Below, in pieces: positions 1 through 7,390 of a DNA stretch of 40,892 nucleotides. The stretch lies in contig NZ_JALJRY010000031.1 of assembly GCF_024519455.1 (NCBI RefSeq), forward strand, positions 1 through 40,892, written 5' to 3'. Both the position numbers and the translations under genes were made by a program. The notes beneath the pieces are model-generated. The model was given only the letters and a program-made list of their open reading frames with translations. It did no database searches and was not told the DNA's origin. This DNA is from Streptomyces sp. STR69 (GTDB taxonomy: Bacteria; Actinomycetota; Actinomycetes; Streptomycetales; Streptomycetaceae). Numbering within the stretch: the first letter of the stretch is position 1; the number at the start of each line of letters is the position of its first letter.

Positions 1-1457
1 TTGGTGGGGTCGATGCTCCAGCAGGGGAAGCCGAAGTTCCAGTACGGGCCGACGGCCGACCAGGTGCTGCCGCCGTCCTTGGATTCGTGGACTTCCTCCA
101 GGCCCGCGTAGACGTGCTTCGGGTCGTTCGGGTCGACGGTCAGGAACTGGTTGTACCAGGACTGCACGCCCGGCATGTAGCCGCTGGAGGTCAGCGCCGA
201 GCCGTCGGCGGCCAGTTGCTTGTAGTCGGCGACCTTCGTCCAGGGGCCGAACGGTGAGCCGGCGCTGTAGATGCCCTCAAGGCCGCTGTCGGGGTTGGCG
301 GCCATCTGCGCGGGCGACTCGTCGATGGCGTAGTAGCGCGAGCCGTCGGCGGAGGGGGCGAAGGTGACCGTGCCGACGTTGTCGGCGTCGGTCGGCAGGT
401 CGCCGAAGCCGCTGGTGATCCGTGTCCAGGTGCCGTTCGTCTTGGTGTAGAAGCCGTTGTAGTCGTCGCCGCTGCGCCAGCCGACGGCCAGGACCACCTT
501 GGAGGAGTCCTTGGGGTCGATCGCGATGTCGTTGGTGATGTTCTTGTACGCGGCGCTGGCGTCGGTCGCCTTCGAACCCCCGGGCAGATAGTCGGGGTTG
601 GGGGCGAACTCCAGCTTCCAGGCGCCCTTCAGCGTCTTCGTGGAGTGGCTCCACACGCCCTCGCTGGTGGCCGCCCACACCTTGCCGCCGCCGAAGCGCA
701 GCTGCCGGACGGTGGTGGACTCCAGCTCGTCGCCGCCGACCCGGCTGCGGGTGGAGAAGGTGCCGTGGTGAGGGTTCGTCAGGACGTAGACGCCGCTGCC
801 GAGGTAGGCGTCGGCGTTGGTGTTCGCCTCGCCGGTGCCCAGCCACAGCCGTCCGGTGCCGTCCAGCGCGAGGGCGCCGGTGGACTGGGCGGGCAGCTTG
901 TCGCTGATGGGCTGCCAGTGGCCGCCACCGGTGCGCGAGCGCCACACTCCGCCGCCCGCGCTGCCCGCGTACACGTACCCGTCGTCGTCGGCGGCCATCG
1001 CCGCCATCCGGCCGGTCACATTCCCGGAGCCGCCGCTGGAGTTGGAGTCGTAGTCGCGGTAGCGGGGGTCGTCGGAGTTGTACGGGAGGTTGGTGATGTT
1101 GCGCCAACTGCCGCTGGTGCTGGGCAGGTTGGTCAGACTCGTCCAGGCGGCGCCGTACGCGCCCGGTGCGACGATGCCGGGCGAGGTGCGGGCCTCGGCG
1201 TACTGGTCCGCGCCCTCGGCTATCTCGTCGGCCTCGTTGCCGTCGTCACCGCCGCCGTCGTCGTCCTGGGCTTTCGCCTTGGGTGCGATGCCACCCGCCG
1301 ACTCCCCTCGCTCGGCGGCGAGTTGAGCGAGTGCGCGGGCCCCGAAGGGGCTGTTGTGCCCGCCGGGCGCGGCGCCGGCGGGTATCGCCACGAGTGCGGC
1401 GGATGCGGTGATGGCACAGATCGTGAGCCATCGTCTCTTGCGGGTTGGTGCTGACAC
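1..1457 (-). CDS. Secreted BNR/sialidase-type beta-propeller protein, 3' end missing
   Basis: The gene runs off the left edge, so only about 485 N-terminal codons are present. The preferred start is GTG at 1457 because GGAGG lies 5 bases upstream; an in-frame ATG at 1484 is the alternative. The N-terminus is a classical signal peptide: a basic stretch (RKRRW), a hydrophobic core (ICAITASAALVAIPAG), then small residues. An acidic, low-complexity stretch (QDDDGGGDDGNEADE) follows. The rest shows propeller-like blades with recurrent aromatic and Gly-Asp motifs such as VYAGSAGGGVWRS, LWLGTGEAN and KDGGSTWSAVGP. These resemble the BNR/VPS10-like repeats of GH74 xyloglucanases and sortilin-type propellers. 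The product is probably exported and binds or cleaves a glycan. The catalytic residues of GH74 cannot be judged from this fragment, so enzymatic activity is only a possibility. Confidence 0.75.
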   Translation of the reverse strand, partial: MSAPTRKRRWLTICAITASAALVAIPAGAAPGGHNSPFGARALAQLAAERGESAGGIAPKAKAQDDDGGGDDGNEADEIAEGADQYAEARTSPGIVAPGAYGAAWTSLTNLPSTSGSWRNITNLPYNSDDPRYRDYDSNSSGGSGNVTGRMAAMAADDDGYVYAGSAGGGVWRSRTGGGHWQPISDKLPAQSTGALALDGTGRLWLGTGEANTNADAYLGSGVYVLTNPHHGTFSTRSRVGGDELESTTVRQLRFGGGKVWAATSEGVWSHSTKTLKGAWKLEFAPNPDYLPGGSKATDASAAYKNITNDIAIDPKDSSKVVLAVGWRSGDDYNGFYTKTNGTWTRITSGFGDLPTDADNVGTVTFAPSADGSRYYAIDESPAQMAANPDSGLEGIYSAGSPFGPWTKVADYKQLAADGSALTSSGYMPGVQSWYNQFLTVDPNDPKHVYAGLEEVHESKDGGSTWSAVGPYWNFGFPCWSIDPT

Positions 1458-1588
1458 CAGGTCCTCCGAAGAACGGGTGGTCATACAGCCGTCGCAGGGG
1501 ACCCGATCACGAGCGGTGGGAGGAGTCCGGCACTTGGACAAATCTTTGACCGGAACCTGTCAGTACGCATGGCTGAAAGCTGACCGGC

Positions 1589-1792
1589 TCATCGCGTCTT
1601 CCATCGGGGAGTCCGAGCCAGGGCACGGGCGGCCCGTGCCGGAGCCCACACCGTGCCGATCGCGGAGGCGGTGCCGATGCCGCCGAGTACGGACGGCACC
1701 GGGCCCATGCGGCAAGCCGCGCAGGCGGCCACCGAGATCGTGGCGGAGCCGAGAGCGGACTTGGGGGTGGGGGAGCGCCGGTCGGGGGTCAT
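1589..1792 (-). CDS. Small hydrophobic cysteine-pair protein coupled to merR-like gene
   Basis: This 67-residue ORF starts with an ATG that overlaps the stop codon of the upstream regulator (ATGA), which argues for translational coupling. It has one hydrophobic segment with a Cys-x-x-Cys pair (ISVAACAACRMGPV) followed by a glycine-rich stretch (LGGIGTASAIG). That pattern is reminiscent of small MerT/MerC-like metal-transport proteins with Cys pairs in a membrane segment. The C-terminal third turns arginine-rich (ARAARALARTPRWK) where relatives that I remember continue as a second hydrophobic helix. The gene may therefore be frameshifted or truncated at its 3' end. I cannot name a substrate. 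Confidence 0.4.
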   Translation of the reverse strand: MTPDRRSPTPKSALGSATISVAACAACRMGPVPSVLGGIGTASAIGTVWAPARAARALARTPRWKTR

Positions 1793-2565
1793 GTCTTCGC
1801 TTCGAACAGTTCGGCCATCAGGGATCCGGCGGTCTCGGGGGCCCGCACGACGAGAACCAGTTCGGTGGGGGCCAGACGCAGGGTGAAGTCGAAGAACGCG
1901 CAGCAGTCCTGCTCGGCGGCAGCCAGAGAGGCGACCTCGGAGGCCAGCTCCGGCGTGGAGGGGAAAGCCAGCTGCAGCCCATCCGGGATCTCCTCACGGC
2001 TGGTGGCCTGCTGCGCCAGCCGCCGCCATTGCCCGGTCCTCTCGCCCAGCCGGGAGCCGTCCAGCGTGCAGGCCACCGGTGCCTGGCGCCATGACTCGTG
2101 CTCGCCGGTCAGGGGCTCGGGTCGGGTCGGCGTCAGTTCCACCGGCACCGGCCCCTGGCGGGCACCGGACACGCAGCCGCAGTCGGGGCCGCACGCCCCC
2201 TCCGGTGCCGGACCCGACAGCTGCTCATGAACGTCCGCCAGGCGCGTGGAGAACGCGGACAACTCGGCGAGGCGTCGATCGGCATCCGCGATCCGGTCGG
2301 CGACCAACGGCAGCATCCGCGCCCGCACCGCCGCGCACACCCCCTGCTCCCACACCCCGAGCAGCTCCCGGATCTCCTCCAGCGGCAGCCCGAGCAGCTT
2401 GGCCGACGAGATGAAGGCCAGGCGTTCCACCGACCGCTCGTCATAGACGCGGTAACCGGCGGCCGTGCGCTCGGCGGGCAGCAGCCCGGCCGTCTCGTAG
2501 AACCGCAGGGTCGTCGCCGGAACTCCGCTGCGTTCCGCCAACTGCGAGATGCGGTAGGTGTTCAT
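1789..2565 (-). CDS. MerR-family regulator with cysteine-rich C-terminal sensor domain
   Basis: The first 70 residues are a standard MerR winged helix: YRISQLAERSGVPATTLRFYETAGLL, then a wing with GYRVYDERSVERL. A dimerisation helix runs to about residue 120. After it come a cysteine cluster (ACGPDCGC, about residues 123-131) and an unusual 90-residue domain containing VACTLDGSRLGER and EQDCCAFFDF. Classical MerR proteins end near 140 residues; this one has 258, so the C-terminal domain is an addition that I have seen only as small stand-alone proteins in metal-resistance loci. The gene overlaps the next small ORF. A dyad and a long-spacer promoter typical of MerR control lie directly upstream, so autoregulation is likely. 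The inducer is probably a soft metal such as mercury, but this is inference from the cysteines. Confidence 0.8.
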   Translation of the reverse strand: MNTYRISQLAERSGVPATTLRFYETAGLLPAERTAAGYRVYDERSVERLAFISSAKLLGLPLEEIRELLGVWEQGVCAAVRARMLPLVADRIADADRRLAELSAFSTRLADVHEQLSGPAPEGACGPDCGCVSGARQGPVPVELTPTRPEPLTGEHESWRQAPVACTLDGSRLGERTGQWRRLAQQATSREEIPDGLQLAFPSTPELASEVASLAAAEQDCCAFFDFTLRLAPTELVLVVRAPETAGSLMAELFEAKT

Positions 2566-2572
2566 GGCCCGA

Positions 2573-2604
2573 ACCTAGACCTTCGACCCAGCTCGAAGGT
2601 CAAG
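2573..2604 (-). promoter_or_regulatory. MerR-type promoter with operator dyad in a long spacer
   Basis: A perfect 9-bp inverted repeat, GACCTTCGA and TCGAAGGTC, occupies 2578-2586 and 2593-2601 with a 6-bp centre. Read on the minus strand, TTGACC (2599-2604) is a good -35 and CTAGGT (2573-2578) a plausible -10. The 20-base separation (19 to 20 depending on the hexamer chosen) is the overlong spacer that MerR proteins untwist. The -10 ends only 7 bases before the ATG, so the transcript would be nearly leaderless. Confidence 0.7.
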
Positions 2605-2729
2605 CCCGGCGCCAGCCGCCCGCCCGACGCCGCCCCGGGCCATCCCCGTCATCCGGCGGGCTGCTCGGCTTCACCCCGGCCGGGCATGAAACGAGAGCGC
2701 GTTCCAGCCCTTGCCTCAACCCGTACGAA

Positions 2730-4259
2730 TCAACTCCGCCGGGCGGGCAGCCAGCGTTCCAGGTAGTCGCGCAGTCCCTCCATGTGCGTCCCGGCAGCGA
2801 CGTAGCCGAGGTACCCGTCAGGGCGCAGGAGTGCGTGGACCGCGTTCGGCCATGGGCTCTGCCCGCCGAGCCGGTGCACGCTGATCAGGTCGTCGCGTCC
2901 GCGCAGGGCGGCGGCGAGGCGCTCATCGCTCCAGATCGCAGGTGGTCCGGTCAGCAGCAGTTGCCAGCCCGGTCCTGCAGTACGTGCCTGCAGCCCGCGC
3001 GGGAGATCGGGCAGCCGGTCGCCCGGGCGCGGGCCGCGCCTCGGCGTCCGTGGGCCCGCGGTGGTTGCAGGGCTGCGTCGGTAGTGAATGCCCAACTCCG
3101 ACACCGTACGGAAGACTCGCCCGCGAGGCCCGGTCGCACGCAGCGCCAACGGGGCCAGGCGCGGCGCGAGTCGGGTGCGGGCGAAACGGATGACGGGGTT
3201 GTGGCTGGTGCCGATGGTGAACGCCCGGTCGGTGAAGCGGCGCACGCTGCTGCCGACCAGGGCACGCTCGGCCTCATAGGTCTCCAGCAGTTCCTCCGGA
3301 GCCCTTCCCCGGCGCACGAGGGCGAGCTTCCAGCCCAGGTTGAGGGCGTCCTGGATGCCGGTGTTCATGCCCTGGGCGCCGGCCGGGCTGTGGATGTGGG
3401 CCGCGTCCCCGGCGAGGAAGAAGGGCCCCGAGCGGTAGTGGGCGGCTCCGCGGTTGTGGAGGCGAAAGTCGGTCATCCACACCGGGTCGCGCAACTCCAG
3501 CCGGTCGCTGGTGTATCGGTCGGTGATCTCCTGCAGGAGCCTGAGGTCCACCTCCGTGTCCGGGGTGCCCGGCGTCCGCATCGCGAGCATCCGCCAGGTG
3601 GCCGGCGAGCCCAAGGGGAAGAAGAACAGCATCCCGGCTCCGGTCATGTAGGTGTGCACTGCCCCGGGCTCCAGCCCATCGACCTCCAAGTCGGCGAGCA
3701 GGAAGGTCTGCGGGTAGGCGTACCCCTCGAAGCCGATGCCCGCCTGGGCCCGCACCGTGCTGTGCGCACCGTCGCAGCCCACGACGTACGTCGCCTCCAC
3801 GGCCTCCTCGGTGCCGTCGCCGTGCCGGAGCCAGCAGGTGACAGTCGAGCCTGTGCGCTCCACTCGGTCCAGCTCCGTGCCCCGTTCCACGTCCACGCCC
3901 TGGCCCCGCAGATGCTCCGCGAGGACGCTCTCGGTCTCCGCCTGAGAGAGGAACAGGAGGAAGGGGTAGGCAGTGTCCGTCAACCCGATGTCGAACAGCC
4001 GCATCGGCACCACCCGGTGCCGCAGATGCATCCTCAGCTGCATCGCGGGGTTTCCGCGTGCGACCAGCTCGTCGCTCACACCGAATGGGGCGAGCGCTTC
4101 CAGGGTGCGTGGCTGGATGGCCAACGCGCGTGACTCGTAGGCCCGGTCGAGGGAGCGGTCGACGATCCGGAAGGTGGTCCCGTAGGTCCGCAGTTGCGCG
4201 GCGAGGGCGAGCCCGGTGGGTCCTGCACCGACCACGAGCACGTCCAACGGAGCCGTCAT
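2730..4259 (-). CDS. FAD-dependent aromatic hydroxylase (PheA/TfdB/Rox type)
   Basis: This 509-residue protein belongs to the class A flavoprotein monooxygenases. Visible motifs in order are the N-terminal FAD Rossmann loop (LVVGAGPTGLALAAQL, from about residue 6), the DG motif (VVGCDGAHSTVR, about 155-166) and the FAD-ribityl GD motif (FFLAGDAAHIHSPAGAQGMN, about 280). The helix that follows reads IQDALNLGWKLA. A shortened C-terminal thioredoxin-like domain ends in YLERWLP. Members hydroxylate phenolic or polyketide aromatics with NAD(P)H and O2; rifampicin monooxygenases belong to the same group. I chose the ATG before TAPLDVLVVG because upstream codons add no conserved sequence. The substrate is unknown. 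No pathway genes for an aromatic substrate lie nearby, so detoxification is as likely as biosynthesis. Confidence 0.85.
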   Translation of the reverse strand: MTAPLDVLVVGAGPTGLALAAQLRTYGTTFRIVDRSLDRAYESRALAIQPRTLEALAPFGVSDELVARGNPAMQLRMHLRHRVVPMRLFDIGLTDTAYPFLLFLSQAETESVLAEHLRGQGVDVERGTELDRVERTGSTVTCWLRHGDGTEEAVEATYVVGCDGAHSTVRAQAGIGFEGYAYPQTFLLADLEVDGLEPGAVHTYMTGAGMLFFFPLGSPATWRMLAMRTPGTPDTEVDLRLLQEITDRYTSDRLELRDPVWMTDFRLHNRGAAHYRSGPFFLAGDAAHIHSPAGAQGMNTGIQDALNLGWKLALVRRGRAPEELLETYEAERALVGSSVRRFTDRAFTIGTSHNPVIRFARTRLAPRLAPLALRATGPRGRVFRTVSELGIHYRRSPATTAGPRTPRRGPRPGDRLPDLPRGLQARTAGPGWQLLLTGPPAIWSDERLAAALRGRDDLISVHRLGGQSPWPNAVHALLRPDGYLGYVAAGTHMEGLRDYLERWLPARRS

Positions 4260-4439
4260 GGATCCACGGTAGTGCGCGGTCGTCCCGACGCCTCCCGGCG
4301 GCCGTACGGGCAATCTTGGGGAACGAGGGCGACTGCCCCAGGTCTGGTGCAGCCCACCGGTCCGCTAGGGCCGCCGCGGTGCGAACGACCCCCTACGCGT
4401 GCCGTCCGACCCGGCCAAGGATCCCAATCAATCCACGGT

Positions 4440-4455
4440 TTCCTGAATTCAGGAA
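4440..4455. promoter_or_regulatory. Palindromic operator upstream of cmtR
   Basis: A perfect 16-bp palindrome, TTCCTGAATTCAGGAA, lies 13 bases before the cmtR start codon. Two further symmetric GG/CC pairs flank it (4437-4438 and 4457-4458). ArsR/SmtB proteins bind such short AT-centred dyads over their own promoters, so autorepression by the CmtR-like protein is the natural reading. Confidence 0.65.
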
Positions 4456-4468
4456 TCCTTGTATCGTC

Positions 4469-4810
4469 ATGGGTGTGCTGACTGTTGCCCTCGACATCGA
4501 CGTGCTGGTCCGGTTCGGCCGCGCGCTCGCCGACCCGATCCGCTGCCGCATCCTGCTCGCCCTGCGCGACGCCCCGGCCTACCCGGCCGATCTCGCCGAG
4601 GCACTGGGCGTCTCCCGCACCCGGCTGTCCAACCACCTCGCGTGCCTGCGCGACTGCGGCCTGGTCGTCACCGCGCCCGACGGCCGCCGCACCCGCTACG
4701 AGCTCGCCGACGAACGCCTCGGGCATGCGCTCGACGACCTGCGCACCGCTGTCGTGGCCGTCGAGACCGACCGCACCTGCGCGGACGCCGACGAGAAGGG
4801 CTGCTGCTGA
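4469..4810 (+). CDS. cmtR: CmtR-like Cd(II)/Pb(II)-sensing ArsR repressor
   Basis: This 113-residue ArsR/SmtB repressor has a winged helix spanning about residues 15-80. The three cysteines that bind metal in mycobacterial CmtR are all in equivalent places: Cys59 and Cys63 in the recognition helix (HLACLRDCGLV) and Cys104 in the tail (TDRTC). A further CC pair ends the protein. The DNA-binding helix reads SRTRLSNHLACL. In the known system Cd or Pb binding releases the repressor and allows expression of an efflux pump. The gene overlaps the following transporter by one base (TGATG), so both are one operon. The start was set at ATG 4469 because homology begins here and the operator lies immediately upstream. 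In Mycobacterium the partner is a P-type ATPase; here it is a different transporter. Confidence 0.85.
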   Translation: MGVLTVALDIDVLVRFGRALADPIRCRILLALRDAPAYPADLAEALGVSRTRLSNHLACLRDCGLVVTAPDGRRTRYELADERLGHALDDLRTAVVAVETDRTCADADEKGCC

Positions 4811-5523
4811 TGACCGCGATATCCCTCGGTCCCTCCCCGGCCCGCCGCGACGCGCTCGCCCGCCGGATACGCCTGCTGGTGACCGCGACCATCACCTACA
4901 ACGTCATCGAGGCGGTCGTCGCCCTCACCGCCGGCACGCTCGCCTCCTCCACCGCGCTGATCGGCTTCGGCCTGGACTCGGTCATCGAGGTCTCGTCCGC
5001 TACCGCGGTCGCCTGGCAGTTCTCCGCCCGCGAGCACGCCGTACGCGAGGCGCGCGAGAAGACCACCCTGCGGATCATCGCGGTGTCGTTCTTCGCGCTC
5101 GCCGCCTACGTCACCGTTGACGCCGTACGTGCCCTGACGGGCACCGGCGAGGCCGAACGCTCCATCCCCGGCATCGTCATCGCCGCCCTTTCGCTGGCGA
5201 TCATGCCGTTCCTGTCCGCCGCCCAGCGTCGCGCAGGCCGCGAACTGGGCTCCGCCAGCGCCGTCGCCGACTCCAAACAGACCCTGTTGTGCACGTACCT
5301 CTCGGCCGTCCTCCTGGTCGGCCTGGTCCTCAACGCCACCCTCGACTGGTCCTGGGCCGACCCCATCGCCGCCCTCGTCATCGCGGCCGTCGCCGTCAAG
5401 GAAGGCCGCGACGCCTGGCAGGGCAGAGGCTGCTGTGCGACGCCCGCCTCGGCGGGCCCGGCCATCGACATGAAGGCGGACGACGGGTGCGGATGCCGTC
5501 CCGGCTGCGGCTGCTGCAACTGA
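4810..5523 (+). CDS. CDF-like cation efflux protein with Cys-rich tail
   Basis: This 237-residue polytopic membrane protein has about five or six hydrophobic helices. GFGLDSVIEVSSA looks like the second helix of cation diffusion facilitators and WADPIAALVIAAVAVKEG like the fifth. The large cytoplasmic C-terminal domain of typical CDF pumps is missing. It is replaced by a short tail rich in cysteine (GRGCC, then DDGCGCRPGCGCCN) that looks like a soft-metal-binding peptide. The start codon overlaps the cmtR stop, so expression should follow Cd/Pb sensing. It probably exports the metal that CmtR detects. Substrate and direction are inferred from context and the tail, not shown by known selectivity residues. 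Confidence 0.75.
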   Translation: MTAISLGPSPARRDALARRIRLLVTATITYNVIEAVVALTAGTLASSTALIGFGLDSVIEVSSATAVAWQFSAREHAVREAREKTTLRIIAVSFFALAAYVTVDAVRALTGTGEAERSIPGIVIAALSLAIMPFLSAAQRRAGRELGSASAVADSKQTLLCTYLSAVLLVGLVLNATLDWSWADPIAALVIAAVAVKEGRDAWQGRGCCATPASAGPAIDMKADDGCGCRPGCGCCN

Positions 5524-5787
5524 CCGTCGACAGAGCCTCGGACAGCCCCGGAGCCGACGTGACCCGACACCGTGAGACTGGAAGGGCCGGGGCACACCAA
5601 CACGGACGAGAGCACCGGATCCACCGACTGAGCGTGTCCGCGACCGAGGCGAGCACCGTGCGACGCCCTCACCCCCGTCGCCGCTGGGCACGCACGGTCG
5701 GTCCGGCTCCGTCCGCTCCATCCGTTCAACCGAGGCCGGTAGGGTCGCGCCGCAGTGCGGGCCGAGCACGCGGGAGAGGGAAGCGAC

Positions 5788-6987
5788 GTGGCGGTGGCGG
5801 GCGAGGACCGGACGGAAGAGGACCGGGGCGACGAGTGCCGGGTGGGGCTGGGGACGATAGCCCGGGAGTGGGGCCGCATCGGCTGCATCGGGTTCGGCGG
5901 ACCGCCTACCCACATCGCGCTGCTGCGGCAGCTGTGCGTGGACCGGCGCCGCTGGATTGCCGCCGCCGAGTTCGAGGACGGCATCGCGGCCACCAACCTG
6001 CTGCCCGGCCCGGCCTCGACCCAGTTGGCGATCTTCACAGCGTGGCGGCTGCGTGGCCTGGCCGGCGCGCTGGTCGGCGGAGTGTGCTTCATCGTGCCGG
6101 GCCTGGTACTGATCCTGGCGCTGGCCGCGCTGTTCCTGGCCGGACACGCGCCGCTGTGGGTGAGGGGCGCCGCGGCGGGCGCCGGGGCCGCGGTCGCGGC
6201 GGTGGCGGTGCAGGCGGCCGTCAGCCTGGTGCCGGCGAGCTGGAAGCGGGCCGGGCAGGCTCAGGCAGCACGGGCCCGGTGGATCGGCTACTGCCTCGCG
6301 GGCGGGGCGGCAGCCGCGCTGACCGGGCCATGGTTGGTCCTGGTGCTGATCGGCGCCGGCCTGGTGGAAGTCGCGGTCCGGGCGCGCCCGTCGGGGCATC
6401 CAGACCGGTGGGCCGTCTCGTGGCCGTTGCTGGCCACCGCCCCGGCGGCAAGCGGGGGCCTGCTGGCGCTGGTGTGGGTGGCGCTCAAGGTCGGCGCGCT
6501 GTCCTACGGCGGCGGATTCGTGATCATCCCGCTGATGCAGGCCGACGCGGTCGACCGCTACCACTGGATGACCGACGGACAGTTCCTCAATGCCGTCGCG
6601 CTGGGACAGATCACGCCGGGACCGGTGGTGCAGACCGTCGCGGTGGTCGGCTACGCCGCCGCCGGGGTGGGCGGCGGGCTGCTCGCGGCGGTCGTGGCCT
6701 TCGCCCCGTCGTTCCTGTTCGTGCTCGTCGGCGGGCCCCGGTTCGACCGGCTGCGGGCCAACGCCCGGGTGCAGGCGTTCTTCACCGGCGCCGGCCCGGC
6801 GGTCATCGGCGCCATCGCCGGATCCGCGATTCCTCTGGCCCTGGCACTGCAACACGCCTGGCAGTACGGGGTCCTTGCCGCAGCGGCGGTGTGGCTGCTG
6901 GCCGCCCGCCGGGGCGTCGTCAGCGCGCTGCTGGGAGCCGGCGTACTGGGAGCGACCGTGGTGCTGGCCGGGTGGCCGGTGACGTGA
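5788..6987 (+). CDS. chrA: Chromate transporter, two-domain ChrA
   Basis: This roughly 400-residue membrane protein consists of two homologous CHR halves. The first carries IGCIGFGGPPTHIALLRQ and the conserved LLPGPASTQLA. The second carries KVGALSYGGGFVIIPLMQ and ALGQITPGPVVQTVAVVGY. This tandem architecture is that of long-chain ChrA proteins, which extrude chromate across the cytoplasmic membrane and lower cellular Cr(VI). Two starts are possible. GTG 5788 has a purine-rich GAGAGGGAAG upstream. GTG 5755, in the same frame, would be leaderless with TAGGGT at 5740-5745 as -10. The gene stands alone, convergent with the tusA-like gene, and no ChrB-type regulator is visible. Confidence 0.88.
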   Translation: MAVAGEDRTEEDRGDECRVGLGTIAREWGRIGCIGFGGPPTHIALLRQLCVDRRRWIAAAEFEDGIAATNLLPGPASTQLAIFTAWRLRGLAGALVGGVCFIVPGLVLILALAALFLAGHAPLWVRGAAAGAGAAVAAVAVQAAVSLVPASWKRAGQAQAARARWIGYCLAGGAAAALTGPWLVLVLIGAGLVEVAVRARPSGHPDRWAVSWPLLATAPAASGGLLALVWVALKVGALSYGGGFVIIPLMQADAVDRYHWMTDGQFLNAVALGQITPGPVVQTVAVVGYAAAGVGGGLLAAVVAFAPSFLFVLVGGPRFDRLRANARVQAFFTGAGPAVIGAIAGSAIPLALALQHAWQYGVLAAAAVWLLAARRGVVSALLGAGVLGATVVLAGWPVT

Positions 6988-7000
6988 GCGTCCCGCTCAC
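6984..7000. terminator. Hairpin overlapping the chrA stop codon
   Basis: A perfect 7-bp stem, GTGAGCG and CGCTCAC, with a 3-base loop sits across the chrA stop, between two convergent genes. There is no U-run, so it would be a weak or Rho-assisted terminator. Confidence 0.4.
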
Positions 7001-7035
7001 ATCACCGGATGTGTCTGCGAGAGGGGCCGTTGCGC

Positions 7036-7344
7036 TCAGCTTCGGGTGTCGTCCCCGTCCTGTTGGCCGTCGGGGTGCCATGGCGCGTCGGGCCGGGTAG
7101 CCAGGGCGTCGCCCGTCAGACGGAGCGCGTACACATCCCGGTCGGGGTCGGGGACGGGCCCGAGGTAGGTGTGGCTGGTCATGTGACACCAGGCGGGCAG
7201 GTCGAGCGGGGCGGCCGGGTCGGTGGCGATGACGTGGACGACCGAGCCGGGCTCGGCACCGTCGATACGGGCGCGCAGCTTCAGCAGGAGGGTGACGCAG
7301 AGCAGGCCGGTGCCGTCCACGGTGATGACGGCGATGTCGGCCAT
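7036..7344 (-). CDS. TusA-family sulfur carrier, variant motif
   Basis: This 102-residue protein has the two-layer TusA fold pattern: a GxxC loop entering a helix (DGTGLLCVTLLLKLRARI, about residues 9-26), then GSVVHVIATDPAAPLDLPAWCHMTSH, which is the diagnostic second half. TusA proteins accept persulfide sulfur from a cysteine desulfurase on this cysteine and pass it on. In this protein the canonical CPxP reads CVTL, so the cysteine is kept and both prolines are lost. The ATG at 7344 is preceded by GAGGAGGAGAGG. The cysteine desulfurase gene ends 46 bases upstream on the same strand, so a donor-acceptor pair in one operon is likely. Confidence 0.75.
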   Translation of the reverse strand: MADIAVITVDGTGLLCVTLLLKLRARIDGAEPGSVVHVIATDPAAPLDLPAWCHMTSHTYLGPVPDPDRDVYALRLTGDALATRPDAPWHPDGQQDGDDTRS

Positions 7345-7390
7345 ACCTCTCCTCCTCGTCGCTCTCATGATGAGGTCGATGGCCCCCTTT

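Noticed and set aside
277..1107. Minus-strand frame in the propeller gene region
   Set aside because: It is the wrong frame of the truncated secreted protein. The correct frame gives a signal peptide and aromatic/GD repeats.
4696..6855. Minus-strand frame of 719 codons across the CDF-like and chrA genes
   Set aside because: It spans two recognised genes and their intergenic gap and consists of RR/GG/DD-rich sequence, a codon-bias artefact.
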